Shown here: positions 44,634 through 54,164 of the stretch, one piece after another
Layout: each line of letters starts with the position of its first letter
Position numbering within the stretch: the stretch's first letter is position 1
Assembly: GCA_949298075.1 (NCBI GenBank)
Contig: CASFVA010000025.1
Span: 26,063 to 90,062, forward strand
Length of the DNA: 64,000 nt
Reading direction: 5' to 3'
Source: an uncultured Lentisphaeria bacterium
GTDB taxonomy: Bacteria > Verrucomicrobiota > Lentisphaeria > Victivallales > Victivallaceae
Made by a program: the position numbers and the translations under genes
Notes under the pieces: generated by a model
Told to the model about the DNA's origin: nothing
Database searches by the model: none
What the model saw: only the letters and a program-made list of their open reading frames with translations

Positions 44634-46088
44634 ATGACGCAGAAAACGGTGAAGCCGGGCTCGATCCGGGCCCTGGCTGCCGGTTTGAAAGCCGGTGAAT
44701 TTACCGCCCTTGAACTGGCGGAAAATTGCCTGGACCGTATCGCCGCACGTGACGACGATGTCCGGGCGTTTATCAAGTATGACCCCGAACAGTTGCGCAA
44801 AGCGGCCCGGGAGTCCGATGAACGCCGGTTGGCCGGCCGGGCTCTGAGCGAATATGACGGTATTCCGATCGGGGTCAAGGACAACATCGCCGTTGCCGGG
44901 GAAAGTTGTTCCTGCGCCTCTAAATTGCTGGAGCCGGTAATTTCTCCGTACGATGCCACCGTAATCGCCCGGCTGAAATCTGCCGGATTGATTCCGTTCG
45001 GCCGCCTGAACATGGATGAGTTCGCCATGGGATCCAGCTGCGAAAACAGCGCATTCCGGCAAACCGCCAATCCCCATGATCTCGGGCGGGTGCCGGGAGG
45101 GTCGTCAGGCGGTTCCGCAGCGTGTGTGGCGGCGGAATTTCTGCCGGCCACGCTGGGGTCGGATACTGGCGGTTCGATTCGTCAGCCGGCAGCATTCTGC
45201 GGCGTAGTCGGTTTAAAGCCGACTTACGGCCGGGTGTCGCGTTATGGTTTGGTGGCGTTTGCATCGAGTTTGGATCAAATCGGGCCGCTGACGGTTGATG
45301 TGCCTGATGCCGGAATTCTGCTTGATCTGATTTCCGGCGCTGATTCGCGGGATTCCACCTGCCTGCCGGAGCCGCCGACATCGACGTTTCAGGCGGCGCT
45401 GGAAGGTGCACGCTCAGGTTCGCTGCGGGGGGTCCGCATCGGATTGCCGCGGGAATACTTTGAGGGCGGCTTGACTCCGGGTGTGGAGCGGGTAACCCGG
45501 ATGGCGATTGAACGACTCAAGGCTTTGGGCGCTGTCATGGTGGAGCTGTCGTTGCCTCATACCAAATACGCAGTGGCGGTTTATTATATTGTGGCAACGG
45601 CCGAAGCCAGCGCCAACCTGGCTCGTTTTGACGGCATCCGCTATGGGGCCAGAGTGGAGGGCAGCGATCTGGTTGACACGTATTTCAAAACTCGCGGTGC
45701 CGGGTTTGGGGATGAGGTGAAACGGCGGATTCTGCTTGGCACTTATGTGTTGTCGAGCGGATATTACGACGCTTATTACCTGCGGGCCCAAAAGGTCCGT
45801 ACGCTGATCCGGAGGGATTTTGAAACGGCATTCGGGCAATGCGACTTTATGTTGACGCCGGTTACGCCCAACAGTGCATTCAAATTTCATGAGAAATCCG
45901 ATCCGCTCCAGATGTATTTGTCGGATATTTTCACCATTGCGCTGAATCTTTCCGGACATTGCGGCATCAGCGTTCCGGCCGGGCGGGACGATAATGGCAT
46001 GCCGGTCGGGGTGCAATTTATGGCTCCGCCGCTGGCCGAGGCCGGTCTGCTGCGGACCGCCGCCGCTTTTGAAGCGGCAGGTGAGTAG
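44634..46088 (+). CDS. gatA: Asp/Glu-tRNA amidotransferase subunit A
   Basis: Amidase subunit that releases ammonia from glutamine for tRNA-dependent amidation, 484 residues. The Ser-cisSer-Lys triad is visible: Lys in GIPIGVKDNI, and the serines in VPGGSSGGSAACVAA and GSDTGGSIRQPAA. GLKPTYGRVSRYGLVAFASS is the characteristic following block, and GVQFMAPP lies near the C-terminus. It starts 1 bp after gatC and ends 3 bp before ruvC. GatB must be encoded elsewhere. Its presence suggests that Gln-tRNA, and perhaps Asn-tRNA, is made by the indirect route. Confidence 0.96.
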   Translation: MTQKTVKPGSIRALAAGLKAGEFTALELAENCLDRIAARDDDVRAFIKYDPEQLRKAARESDERRLAGRALSEYDGIPIGVKDNIAVAGESCSCASKLLEPVISPYDATVIARLKSAGLIPFGRLNMDEFAMGSSCENSAFRQTANPHDLGRVPGGSSGGSAACVAAEFLPATLGSDTGGSIRQPAAFCGVVGLKPTYGRVSRYGLVAFASSLDQIGPLTVDVPDAGILLDLISGADSRDSTCLPEPPTSTFQAALEGARSGSLRGVRIGLPREYFEGGLTPGVERVTRMAIERLKALGAVMVELSLPHTKYAVAVYYIVATAEASANLARFDGIRYGARVEGSDLVDTYFKTRGAGFGDEVKRRILLGTYVLSSGYYDAYYLRAQKVRTLIRRDFETAFGQCDFMLTPVTPNSAFKFHEKSDPLQMYLSDIFTIALNLSGHCGISVPAGRDDNGMPVGVQFMAPPLAEAGLLRTAAAFEAAGE

Positions 46089-46091
46089 AAC

Positions 46092-46595
46092 ATGATTGTG
46101 CTGGGCATTGATCCCGCGATCCGGACCACCGGTTATGGTGTGATCAGGGCGGAAGGGGCTTCGCGTTTTGAGATACTGGATTGCGGAATCATTGCCAACC
46201 GTCCGACACTGCCACACTCCGAATGTGTTCGGCGACTGTATTGTGGTATTGCCGAACTGATTGCCGCTTTTACGCCGGATGCAGCAGCCTTGGAAGACCC
46301 TTTTGTCGGGCGCAATGCCAAGACTGCCATTATTCTCGGCATGGCCCGTGGCGCAATTCTCGCGGCGCTCGGTGTAAATAGGGTCACGGCATATTCGTAT
46401 GCGCCGTCTGTGGCCAAGCGGGCGGCGGTGGGACGGGGCGCCGCAACCAAGGCGCAGGTGGCAATGATGATTGCGGCCGAACTGGGAATTGAGATCGAAC
46501 GCATTCCGCTTGACAGCAGTGATGCGCTGGCGCTGGCAATCTGCCATGCCCAGCGGGCGCAGCGACCTGAACTTGGCATCGGCCGTCCCTTGTGA
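46092..46595 (+). CDS. ruvC: Holliday junction resolvase RuvC
   Basis: 167-residue endonuclease cleaving four-way DNA junctions with RuvAB. Acidic active-site residues are seen in VLGIDPAIRTTGYGVI (Asp7), AALEDPFVGRNAKTA (Glu) and LDSSDALALAICHAQ (Asp pair). The Phe/Gly after the second motif matches the DNA-stacking loop. It follows gatA by 3 bp and is likely the last gene of the pfp operon. ruvA and ruvB are not nearby. A 142-bp stretch with nothing recognisable separates it from the next gene. Confidence 0.95.
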   Translation: MIVLGIDPAIRTTGYGVIRAEGASRFEILDCGIIANRPTLPHSECVRRLYCGIAELIAAFTPDAAALEDPFVGRNAKTAIILGMARGAILAALGVNRVTAYSYAPSVAKRAAVGRGAATKAQVAMMIAAELGIEIERIPLDSSDALALAICHAQRAQRPELGIGRPL

Positions 46596-46737
46596 ATGGC
46601 TGGAAGCGGAGTGGAATGATGCAGGGCTGGGGCTGAAATGATTCCAGTTTCCGTGGCGTGGAACAGGCGGTCGGAACTGATTTCCGGTTTCTGCACGTCG
46701 TACCGGAACTGCCCGGAACCGAATGGCAGGAGATGGC

Positions 46738-47361
46738 ATGTTCTGTGATTTTCACACCCATCGGCCAGTTTCCCGTCCGGATGTGACGGCATTGGTTTCC
46801 ACCCCTTACGGTGCACCTCCGGTCGCCGGCTTGAACTCGCTTGAGCTTCATCCCTGGTCACTTCCCGGGGCTTTCATCGGATTGCCCCCGGGATTTTCCA
46901 CCCGTTTGAAGGAATGTGCGGCCCTGGGTGAGGTGGGACTTGACCGGCTTCGGGGACCGGATTTAAAGGTGCAGCAGCAATGGTTGGAGGCTGCTTTGGA
47001 TCAGGCCGTATTATTGGCGCGGCCGGTGGTGCTCCATCTGGTCCGCTGCGAAGGCGAGTTTGAGTCTGTCCGGATGAATTTTCCCGGATTGCGTTTTCTT
47101 GTGCACGGTTTTCGGGGAAGCCCGGTCCGGCTGGAACGATTCCGTAAGGCCGGATGCTGGATTGCTCTGGAGCGGCGCAGTCTGCTGAACCGGCAATTGG
47201 TGGACGCGTTGTGCCGGGATGATTTTTATCGCCTTGGATTTGAAAGTGATGCTGGAAACGTCGGTATTGCTGATATCATGTCCGAAGCCGCCCGGAGGTT
47301 GAACCGGGATGATCTGGAAGAGATCACTGCCCGCAATTTTCAGGAATTTACAGCGCAATGA
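46738..47361 (+). CDS. TatD-like metal-dependent hydrolase
   Basis: 207-residue amidohydrolase-fold protein, shorter than typical TatD (about 260). The metal motif FCDFHTHRPV is at the N-terminus. GEVGLDRL (Glu ligand), VVLHLVRCEGEF (His) and FLVHGFRG (His) follow in TatD order. LGFESDAGN holds the last Asp. The spacing fits a compact TatD relative, possibly a nuclease or other phosphodiesterase. ATG 46738 has GGAGAT upstream and fits better than the longer frame from 46723. It overlaps tcdA by 4 bp (ATGA). Confidence 0.78.
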   Translation: MFCDFHTHRPVSRPDVTALVSTPYGAPPVAGLNSLELHPWSLPGAFIGLPPGFSTRLKECAALGEVGLDRLRGPDLKVQQQWLEAALDQAVLLARPVVLHLVRCEGEFESVRMNFPGLRFLVHGFRGSPVRLERFRKAGCWIALERRSLLNRQLVDALCRDDFYRLGFESDAGNVGIADIMSEAARRLNRDDLEEITARNFQEFTAQ

Positions 47362-48080
47362 CAACTACTTATGATGAACGTTCAGTGCGAACCCGGCAGT
47401 TGTTGGGGACTGAGGCTCAGGAGTTGCTCCGACATTCGTCAGTTATGGTGCTGGGACTGGGCGGCGTTGGCGGGCATGCTGCTGAATGTCTGGCGCGCTC
47501 AGGCATTGGCCGCCTGATACTGATCGATGGGGATCAGATTGAAGTTTCCAACTGCAATCGCCAGCTGGCAGCCTTGACGTCCACAATCGGCCGCAGCAAA
47601 GCCGAGGTCATTGCCGAACGATGCCGGGATATCAACCCGGACGGTGATTTTATTGTGATCAGCCGTTTCATCCGGGAGGAGGAGGTTGCCGATATGCTTG
47701 ACCGCACACCGTTTTCCGCTGCGGTGGATGCGATTGACGACGTGCCAGCCAAGGTTTGCTTTCTGGCGGAGTGCCTGCGACGCAACATTCCCATCGTCAG
47801 TTCAATGGGGGCGGGGGGCAAGGTTGATCCCGGAGCGGTCAGGATTGCCGATATCGGCAAAACTTTCGGTTGTCCGCTGGCCCGGGTGGTGCGCGGACGC
47901 TTAAGAGCGGCCGGGATTACCAAAGGCATTCCCGCCGTGTTTTCACCTGAGACAGCGCTCCCCCGTGAACCGGGAGTTCCGGTGGGTACAGTAAGTTATC
48001 TGCCGGCGGTGTTCGGTTGTTTTTGCGCCTCGGTAATTATCCGGAAATTAGCCGGTCTCACCCTTGCCGCGCAACGGTGA
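47358..48080 (+). CDS. tRNA threonylcarbamoyladenosine dehydratase (TcdA/CsdL-like)
   Basis: 240-residue E1-like adenylating enzyme of the ThiF/MoeB/HesA group, expected to cyclise t6A37 of tRNA to ct6A. The ATP-binding VLGLGGVGGHAAECLARSGIG near residue 31 and LIDGDQIEVSNCNRQ are clear. AVDAIDDVPAKVCF and SSMGAGGKVDP, a TcdA-type block, follow, with AVFSPE further on. The zinc-binding CxxC pairs of MoeB are absent, as in TcdA. It is translationally coupled to the TatD-like gene and convergent with the arabinose operon. Confidence 0.88.
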   Translation: MTTTYDERSVRTRQLLGTEAQELLRHSSVMVLGLGGVGGHAAECLARSGIGRLILIDGDQIEVSNCNRQLAALTSTIGRSKAEVIAERCRDINPDGDFIVISRFIREEEVADMLDRTPFSAAVDAIDDVPAKVCFLAECLRRNIPIVSSMGAGGKVDPGAVRIADIGKTFGCPLARVVRGRLRAAGITKGIPAVFSPETALPREPGVPVGTVSYLPAVFGCFCASVIIRKLAGLTLAAQR

Positions 48081-48104
48081 AACCGGCTGGTTTGCGATCC
48101 GGGT

Positions 48105-49517
48105 TTATTCGATGAGCGTAAGCTCGATTCCGGCAATGCGGGCAAAATCGGTCATAATTTCCGGCGACAGAGCCGGGGTATACACCGCGTGATGGGCCCC
48201 GCCGGCTTCGATCCAGCGCCGGACTCCGGTCTTGAAATCGGGTTGTGGAATCCAAACCGTATGAGCCACCGGCAGACGCGGCAGAGCTGCGTCCGGGGCA
48301 ACTGTTTTAACCCGGTTGACGATGAGGCGGAACCGGTCCTTGAGTTCGATCAGTGAAGCGTTGATAGCCATCCCCGGCGGGGTGCCGAAGCGCAGACGGG
48401 CCGGAGCCGATTTGCCGCCGATGCCCAGCGGATGCACTTCCAGCGACGGACGGTCCGCAGCAATGGATGGGCAGACCTCGAGCATGTGCGCTCCCAGCGC
48501 CCGTTCCCGGCCGCTCTCGAGGTGGTAAGTGTAGTCCTCCATGAAACTGACGCCGCCCCGAAGCCCGAACGCCATAACTTTCATGATCCGGAGCAGTGCA
48601 GCGGTTTTCCAATCGCCTTCGGCTCCGAAGCCGTAACCGTCGGCCATCAACCGCTGGCAGGCCAGACCGGGCAGTTGATTCAGACCGTGAAGGTCTTCAA
48701 AGGTGGTGGTCAACGCCCGCGCTCCGACCTGTTCCAAAAATGAGCGCAGTCCCAGTTCCTGGCGGGCGGCATCGCGGATTGAGCTCAGTGCCTCCGGACT
48801 GCGATCCGGAATCGCGTACAGTTCAGAATATTCCCGGAACAGTTCATCAACTTCAGGCTCGCTGATCCGGGCAATGCATTCGGCCACGTCACCTACTCCG
48901 TAGGTGTTTACGGCATAGCCGAATTGGATTTGCGCCGCAACTTTGTCACCTTCAGTCACGGCAACTTCGCGCATGTTGTCACCGATCCGGGCGACCCGGA
49001 GCGTCTGGGATTCGTGCCATCCGGCCGCCGCCCTAATCCAGTTGTCGATTGCCGCCAAGGCTTCCGGGTCGCTCCAGTGTCCGACCACCACCTTGCGCGC
49101 CAGTCCCATTCTGGTGCAGATAAAGCCGAATTCGCGATCGCCGTGTGCCGCCTGATTGAGGTTCATGAAATCCATGTCGATTTCGCTCCAGGGCAGCAGC
49201 CGGTTGAATTGGGTGGCGAAATGCAGCAGGGGCTTCTGAAGCAGCTTCAATCCGTTGATCCTCATTTTCGCCGGACTGAAAGTGTGCATCCAGGTAATAA
49301 CCCCGATACAGTCGTCATCCTGGTTGGCTTCACGCATGGCGCTGACGATTTCGGCGGAGTTGCGCACAGTCGGATGCCAGACAATTTCAGCGGAAAGCCG
49401 GCCGGAACCGTTCAGTTCACGGACAATGTTTTCGGCATTGGCGGCTACCTTCGCGAGAGGTTCGGCACCGTACAGGTCCTGGCTGCCGGTAAGAAAAAAT
49501 ATTTTATTGCTGCCCAT
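48105..49517 (-). CDS. araA: L-arabinose isomerase
   Basis: Converts L-arabinose to L-ribulose, 470 residues. The N-terminus FFLTGSQDLYGAE, then WMHTFSPAKMRINGL, HFATQFNRLLPW and MNLNQAAHGDREFG are highly conserved; YGFGAEGDWKTA holds the metal-binding Glu. ATG 49517 has AAAGGA 9 bp before it. The longer frame to 49559 overlaps araD further and is not needed. It overlaps the araD 3' end by 14 bp. It is the last gene of the symporter-araB-araD-araA operon. Confidence 0.96.
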   Translation of the reverse strand: MGSNKIFFLTGSQDLYGAEPLAKVAANAENIVRELNGSGRLSAEIVWHPTVRNSAEIVSAMREANQDDDCIGVITWMHTFSPAKMRINGLKLLQKPLLHFATQFNRLLPWSEIDMDFMNLNQAAHGDREFGFICTRMGLARKVVVGHWSDPEALAAIDNWIRAAAGWHESQTLRVARIGDNMREVAVTEGDKVAAQIQFGYAVNTYGVGDVAECIARISEPEVDELFREYSELYAIPDRSPEALSSIRDAARQELGLRSFLEQVGARALTTTFEDLHGLNQLPGLACQRLMADGYGFGAEGDWKTAALLRIMKVMAFGLRGGVSFMEDYTYHLESGRERALGAHMLEVCPSIAADRPSLEVHPLGIGGKSAPARLRFGTPPGMAINASLIELKDRFRLIVNRVKTVAPDAALPRLPVAHTVWIPQPDFKTGVRRWIEAGGAHHAVYTPALSPEIMTDFARIAGIELTLIE

Positions 49518-50199
49518 AGTAAGCGTCCTTTCCATGTTTACGCCGGTAATGACGATCAATGATAGCCGGTTTCAGCGTTTTAGCTTCAGGATTGACTGTC
49601 ACCGTGACCTGTGCCATGCGGGCCAGTTCTTCCAGCACCCGGGCGTTGTAAACGGCTTTTTCAGCGTTCTTGCCCCAAGTGAACGGACCATGTCCGCCGA
49701 CCAAAGCCATTTCCACCTCCTCCGGATTGAGTTGGCGTTGACGGAAACAGTCAACAATCTGCCGGCCGGTTTCGAGTTCGTAATCTCCGGCAATACGTTC
49801 GTCGGACATCCATTCCGTACAGGGCACCGCCGTAGGCAGATGGTCTGCGTGGGTGGTTCCGAAAATCGGAATATCCCGCAACGCCTGAGCCCAGCCCGTG
49901 GCATAAACGGAGTGGGTATGCACCACGCCGCCGATTTCAGGAAATTCGCGATACAGAACCGCATGGGTGGGGGTGTCGCTGGAGGGACGCAGCTCCCCAT
50001 CCACGACGTTTCCGTCAAAATCGACAATTACAATGTCTTCGGGTTTCAGCTTTGCATACTCAACCCCGGAAGGTTTGATGGCGAACACTCCACGCTTCCG
50101 GTCGGCGCAGCTCACGTTGCCGAAGGTATAGAGTACCAGCCCGAGCCGTGGAAGCAGCAGATTGGCTTCACAGCACTGGCGTTTCAAGCGCTTAAACAT
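49504..50199 (-). CDS. araD: L-ribulose-5-phosphate 4-epimerase
   Basis: 231-residue zinc enzyme producing D-xylulose 5-phosphate, which enters the pentose phosphate pathway. Class II aldolase-fold motifs: TFGNVSCADRKRGVFAIKPSG, GGVVHTHSVYATGWAQ (zinc His pair), FGTTHADHL and GGHGPFTWG. The C-terminal RHYRRKHGKDAYYGQ is typical of AraD. It overlaps araB by 8 bp and araA by 14 bp, so all three are tightly coupled. Confidence 0.96.
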   Translation of the reverse strand: MFKRLKRQCCEANLLLPRLGLVLYTFGNVSCADRKRGVFAIKPSGVEYAKLKPEDIVIVDFDGNVVDGELRPSSDTPTHAVLYREFPEIGGVVHTHSVYATGWAQALRDIPIFGTTHADHLPTAVPCTEWMSDERIAGDYELETGRQIVDCFRQRQLNPEEVEMALVGGHGPFTWGKNAEKAVYNARVLEELARMAQVTVTVNPEAKTLKPAIIDRHYRRKHGKDAYYGQQ

Positions 50200-51772
50200 G
50201 CTTCATAGTCTCCTGTTCCACCGCATCGGCGAGGTCGAGATAGCGGTGATAATTTTGTTCATAAACGGCCACGTTCTCCGGAATGGGACGATAAACCGCA
50301 TCAAATCCGGGTTTCATCTTGTTCATGGCAGTTTCAAGGTCGGGGTAAGCTCCGGCCGCCGTCGCCGCGAACATGGCTGCTCCCAGGGCGCAGCACTGAT
50401 CGCTGGCCGCCACCTGAATCGGCATATTGAGCACGTCGGCGCAGGTCTGCATGACAAAGCCGGATTTGCGGGCAATGCCTCCGATGGCGATGACACCGTC
50501 AATGTTCACACCTTCCTGGCGGAACCGGTCGGCAATCCGCCGTGCTCCGAACGCGGTGGCTTCAACCAACGCCCGGAACACCATTGGCGCTGTAGTGCCG
50601 AGGTTAAGTCCGAACAGCGCTCCGGCAAGATTCTGGTTGGCATCCGGGGTGCGCCGTCCGTTCATCCAGTCCAGAGCCAGAACTCCCGAAATTGGCAGGG
50701 CGGCGGCCTCAGCCTCCAGTTTGGGCAAATCAATGCGTCCGCCGTAGCTCAGGAAACGAGTGAACCAGGCGTATATGTCGCCGAAGGCGGATTGTCCGGC
50801 CTCAAGGCCGGTAAGTCCCGGACGCACAGAACCATCCACCTGACCGCAGATTCCGCGAACACAATGATCAAGCGTGGGCGCAACCATGATATCGCAAGTG
50901 GAGGTCCCGATCACTTTCACCATCCATCCTGGTTCGATTCCGGCACCGACTGCTCCCATGTGGGCGTCGAACGCGCCTCCGGATACCGTCACTGTCGGAG
51001 AAAGTCCGAGGCGCTCGGCCCATTCCGGAGTCAGGGTTCCGACCGGAACGTCAGCCGTGAATGTGTCGGTGTATAGTTCAGCTCTCCGGCCTGCCAGCAG
51101 CGGATCCAGCGTGGTCAGAAACTCCTCAGAAGGAAGTCCTCCCCATTCCGGGTGCCACATGGCTTTGTGTCCGGCCGCGCAGCGTGAGGCTTTGACGCCG
51201 GTTCCAGCCAGAGTGGCGGTAATCCAGTCGCAGTGCTCCACAAAACCGTGGCAGGCATTGCGCACGGCACTGTCGGTCCGCAGGATATGCAGATACTTGG
51301 CCCAGAACCATTCGGCAGAATAAATACCACCTTCGTATTTGGTATAATCCACCCGCCAGCGTTTGGCCAGCTGATTGATTTCAGCGGCCTCGGCCAGCGC
51401 GGTGTGGTCCTTCCAAAGTACAAACATGGCGTTGGGGTTATTCGCAAACTCCGGCAGCAGAGCCAGTGGAGTGCCGTTCCGGTCAACCGCGCATGGGGTT
51501 GAGCCCGTGGTATCCACTCCGATACCGGCTACGCGGGACGCATCAATTCCGGACTCCGAAATCAGGGTCCGGATGACGGCTCCAATGCTTTCGAGATAGT
51601 CCAGCGGATGCTGACGGAAGCGGGATTCGGAAGCATCGGAATATTCTCCCCTGGTCCAGCGTCGGTAATGGTGAACCTGGGAAGCGATGGCGGCTCCGGT
51701 CTGATCGACCAGTAACGCCCGGACGCTGGCCGAACCGAAATCAAGCCCGATAAACAATGGGGAATTATCCAT
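50192..51772 (-). CDS. araB: Ribulokinase
   Basis: Phosphorylates L-ribulose at O5, 526 residues, FGGY family. The N-terminal phosphate motif FIGLDFGSASVRALLVD, GIGVDTTGSTPCAVD, VLWKDHTALAEAAEIN and VSGGAFDAHMGAVGAG are all characteristic of AraB. AIGGIARKSGFVMQTCADVL is the C-terminal adenosine motif. It follows the SSS symporter gene by 55 bp and precedes araD with an overlap. The order symporter-B-D-A suggests one arabinose-utilisation transcript. Confidence 0.95.
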   Translation of the reverse strand: MDNSPLFIGLDFGSASVRALLVDQTGAAIASQVHHYRRWTRGEYSDASESRFRQHPLDYLESIGAVIRTLISESGIDASRVAGIGVDTTGSTPCAVDRNGTPLALLPEFANNPNAMFVLWKDHTALAEAAEINQLAKRWRVDYTKYEGGIYSAEWFWAKYLHILRTDSAVRNACHGFVEHCDWITATLAGTGVKASRCAAGHKAMWHPEWGGLPSEEFLTTLDPLLAGRRAELYTDTFTADVPVGTLTPEWAERLGLSPTVTVSGGAFDAHMGAVGAGIEPGWMVKVIGTSTCDIMVAPTLDHCVRGICGQVDGSVRPGLTGLEAGQSAFGDIYAWFTRFLSYGGRIDLPKLEAEAAALPISGVLALDWMNGRRTPDANQNLAGALFGLNLGTTAPMVFRALVEATAFGARRIADRFRQEGVNIDGVIAIGGIARKSGFVMQTCADVLNMPIQVAASDQCCALGAAMFAATAAGAYPDLETAMNKMKPGFDAVYRPIPENVAVYEQNYHRYLDLADAVEQETMKHV

Positions 51773-51827
51773 ATGCAGTTTTCTCTCCCGTATTTTTTAG
51801 AGTAAGTCAATCCACGCGACAATTGAT

Positions 51828-53495
51828 TCAGATCCAGAAGCTGAAATAGAGGTACATTCCGATCACGAGGACCAGCACCGCCAGAGAGGTGAGAATGTCC
51901 CAACCATTCCAGCTGGCCCGGATGGCGGTGCGGTCAAGCCCGCCGTAGGTCAGTCCGGTCAACTGTTCCGGTTTCGGAGGGGCGGTTAACAACGATACCA
52001 CAACAACGATGATAACGCTGAAAACCAGCAGCCAGCCGGTTGCGTACATGGCGTTGAAGTCCCCGATCCAGGCCAGCAGGGCAGGGGTTGTCAGCTTTCC
52101 GGCGCCAAAGAACGTCTGACAGGTCAGTTTGAACATGCCGAGCGCAAATCCGCCGACCAGGCCGCTTACGGCCCCGGCCGCATTGATCCGGCGACAGAAC
52201 AGACCAAGCAGAAAAACCGCCGTGATCGGGGGGGCAATATATCCCTGAACGCTTTGCAGGTAGAGGTATAGTCCTCCGGACGACACCAGTTTCATAACCG
52301 GTATCCACAACATCCCCAGCAACACCACCGCCGCGGTTGCCAGACGGCCGACCCGGACGTATTCCTGCTGGGAGCGCCCCGGGCGGATTTTTTCATATAT
52401 ATCAACTGTGAAGAGCGAGGCGCTCGAATTAAACAGCGATGACAATGAACTCATCAGAGCCGCCAGCACTCCTCCTACGACCAGTCCGCGCAGCCCCACC
52501 GGCAACAGCTGGGTCACCATGGTTGGGAAAACCTGGTCACCCTTGATGACGCCGGTTTCACTGACTGGCAGAGTGAGACACCCCTTGTGATGCAATGCGG
52601 CCCCGATCAGCCCTGGCACCAGGAAAATCATTACCGGCCACACCTTGAGAAAAGCTCCGAAAATCGCTCCGCGCCGTGCAGTTCGCAAGTCTTTGGCCGA
52701 GAGCGTACGCTGTACGATGTACTGGTCAGTACACCAGTACCAAATTCCGATAATGACCGAGGCCACCATGACTCCGAGCCAGGGGAAATCCGGGTCTGAG
52801 AGCGGACGCCAAAGCGCATATTGAACACTGCGGCTGGCGCAGAAATTCTGCAATTCGCCCCAGCCTCCGAGCCGCTGCAGGCCGAAAAAAGTAATGAAAA
52901 AGGAACCCAGCAGAAGAATTACCGCCTGCGCGGCATCGGTATAAAGCACCGCGCGCAAACCGCCGAAGATGGTGTAAATTCCAGTCAGGATAACCGTGGC
53001 AAATGCGCCGACCCAGAAAGCGTTTTCCGGACTTCCGAATGTGTCGGGCAGCAGGGTTTGGAATACCAGGGCGCCGGCGTACACCGTCACCGATACCTTG
53101 GTGAACACATAGGCGGACAAGGAAATAAGCGACAGAATCCACCGGGCCGTCGCGTTGAATCGCTTTTGGAGGAACTCCGGCATCGTGAATACACCGGACT
53201 GATAATAAAATGGCACGAACACCCAGCCCAGCATCAGCAACAGCCAGGCCTGCAGTTCCCAGTGTGCCATGGCCATGCCGGTTGCCGCGCCCTGACCGGC
53301 CAGACCGACAATGTGTTCGGATCCGACATTTGAGGCAAACAGACTGGTTCCAATCGCAAACCAGCCGATGTTGCGGCCCCCGAGAAAATAATCTTTAATT
53401 GATTTCTGACTGCGGCTCGACCACCACACCACTGCGACGAGGATCAGAAAGTAAAGTCCGATAACCGACCAGTCAATCCAATTGAGCACACCCAT
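51828..53495 (-). CDS. Sodium:sugar symporter (SSS/SGLT family), probable arabinose uptake
   Basis: Inner-membrane symporter of 555 residues with about 14 helices. SGLT-type motifs: KDYFLGGRNIGWFAIGTSLFA, then ASNVGSEHIVGLAGQGA near residue 60, PEFLQKRFN, YTIFGGLRAVLYTD and WYWCTDQYIVQRTL, which resembles the vSGLT/SGLT sugar-binding region. It is first in the operon with araBDA, so L-arabinose is the likely substrate. That is an inference. GAGGAGG precedes ATG 53495 at good spacing; the TTG at 53501 is too close. Confidence 0.9.
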   Translation of the reverse strand: MGVLNWIDWSVIGLYFLILVAVVWWSSRSQKSIKDYFLGGRNIGWFAIGTSLFASNVGSEHIVGLAGQGAATGMAMAHWELQAWLLLMLGWVFVPFYYQSGVFTMPEFLQKRFNATARWILSLISLSAYVFTKVSVTVYAGALVFQTLLPDTFGSPENAFWVGAFATVILTGIYTIFGGLRAVLYTDAAQAVILLLGSFFITFFGLQRLGGWGELQNFCASRSVQYALWRPLSDPDFPWLGVMVASVIIGIWYWCTDQYIVQRTLSAKDLRTARRGAIFGAFLKVWPVMIFLVPGLIGAALHHKGCLTLPVSETGVIKGDQVFPTMVTQLLPVGLRGLVVGGVLAALMSSLSSLFNSSASLFTVDIYEKIRPGRSQQEYVRVGRLATAAVVLLGMLWIPVMKLVSSGGLYLYLQSVQGYIAPPITAVFLLGLFCRRINAAGAVSGLVGGFALGMFKLTCQTFFGAGKLTTPALLAWIGDFNAMYATGWLLVFSVIIVVVVSLLTAPPKPEQLTGLTYGGLDRTAIRASWNGWDILTSLAVLVLVIGMYLYFSFWI

Positions 53496-53604
53496 GCTCA
53501 ATTTCCTCCTCTTCGGACCAGATGATGAATCGCATCATCACGGCTTGTTTTGGATCCGGCAGCCGCACCGGACCGTCGATGCCACCAGGGACTCTACGAT
53601 TATT

Positions 53605-53632
53605 AAGATAATCCGCCCCGCCGAATTTTCAA
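53605..53632 (-). promoter_or_regulatory. Possible promoter of the arabinose operon
   Basis: Minus strand TTGAAA (53627-53632), 16-bp spacer, TATCTT (53605-53610), with a leader of about 105 nt. No AraR/AraC-type regulator gene is adjacent. Confidence 0.4.
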
Positions 53633-53678
53633 ATGAAATTTGTCGTTTTAAGCTGAAAACTTTACTGTTGTTATGAAT

Positions 53679-53710
53679 AAAAAACGACCGGAGAACCAAA
53701 TCTCCGGCCG
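53679..53710 (-). terminator. Terminator after the tandem lipoprotein genes
   Basis: On the minus strand CGGCCGGAGA / TCTCCGGTCG with a 6-nt loop and one G-U pair, followed by six T residues. Confidence 0.85.
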
Positions 53711-53730
53711 TTTGCAGCAAATTCTGCTGT

Positions 53731-54111
53731 CTATTTGGCGGCATTGGCGGAAATCTGAATTTCCTTGATGCCGAAGAACCACGGATTGGTGCTGTGACGC
53801 GTCACCATGGTGTAAGTGCCTTTGGCTTTGAGTTCCTTGCTCTTGGCGGTCAGCATTTTGACCGTATCCTTGACGGTTACGGTATCCTGGAAAACCGCAA
53901 TTTTCCCGGGATTCTCGGTGTCGCCGGTCAACAGGGGAAGCATGAACAGATAGATTCCCCAGTTGTCAGCCTGCAGATGAGCGATCGGGGCTCCGGAACG
54001 GGAGATTTTTTCACCGTTGAGTTCCTCGGCGGGAGTTACGGTAACTGAGGCGCAGCCGCAGAAAACCGCAGCTGTCGCAACCGTTGCAACCAGAAGCATC
54101 AATTTACGCAT
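53731..54111 (-). CDS. Small lipoprotein, paralogue of the gene at 54165
   Basis: 126-residue predicted lipoprotein: MRKLMLLVATVATAAVFCGC, lipobox F-C-G-C with Cys20. The mature domain shares a pattern with its upstream neighbour: LNGEKISRSGAPIAHLQA, then G-IYLFMLPLLTG-T, and DTVTVKDTV. The C-terminal half (TYTMVTRHSTNPWFFGIKEIQ) looks like beta strands. The family is not one I can name. AAGGAAA precedes the ATG. It is read after the paralogue with 53 bp between, and a terminator follows. It should sit in the inner leaflet of the outer membrane or the outer leaflet of the inner membrane. Confidence 0.72.
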   Translation of the reverse strand: MRKLMLLVATVATAAVFCGCASVTVTPAEELNGEKISRSGAPIAHLQADNWGIYLFMLPLLTGDTENPGKIAVFQDTVTVKDTVKMLTAKSKELKAKGTYTMVTRHSTNPWFFGIKEIQISANAAK

Positions 54112-54164
54112 TTCACATTTCCTTCAAAATTTAGTATTATCCGCGTTCGTCAGTTGTAACGGAA

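Noticed and set aside
45414..46739. 441-codon antisense frame over gatA and ruvC
   Set aside because: gatA and ruvC are certain on the plus strand; the antisense product has no recognisable motif.
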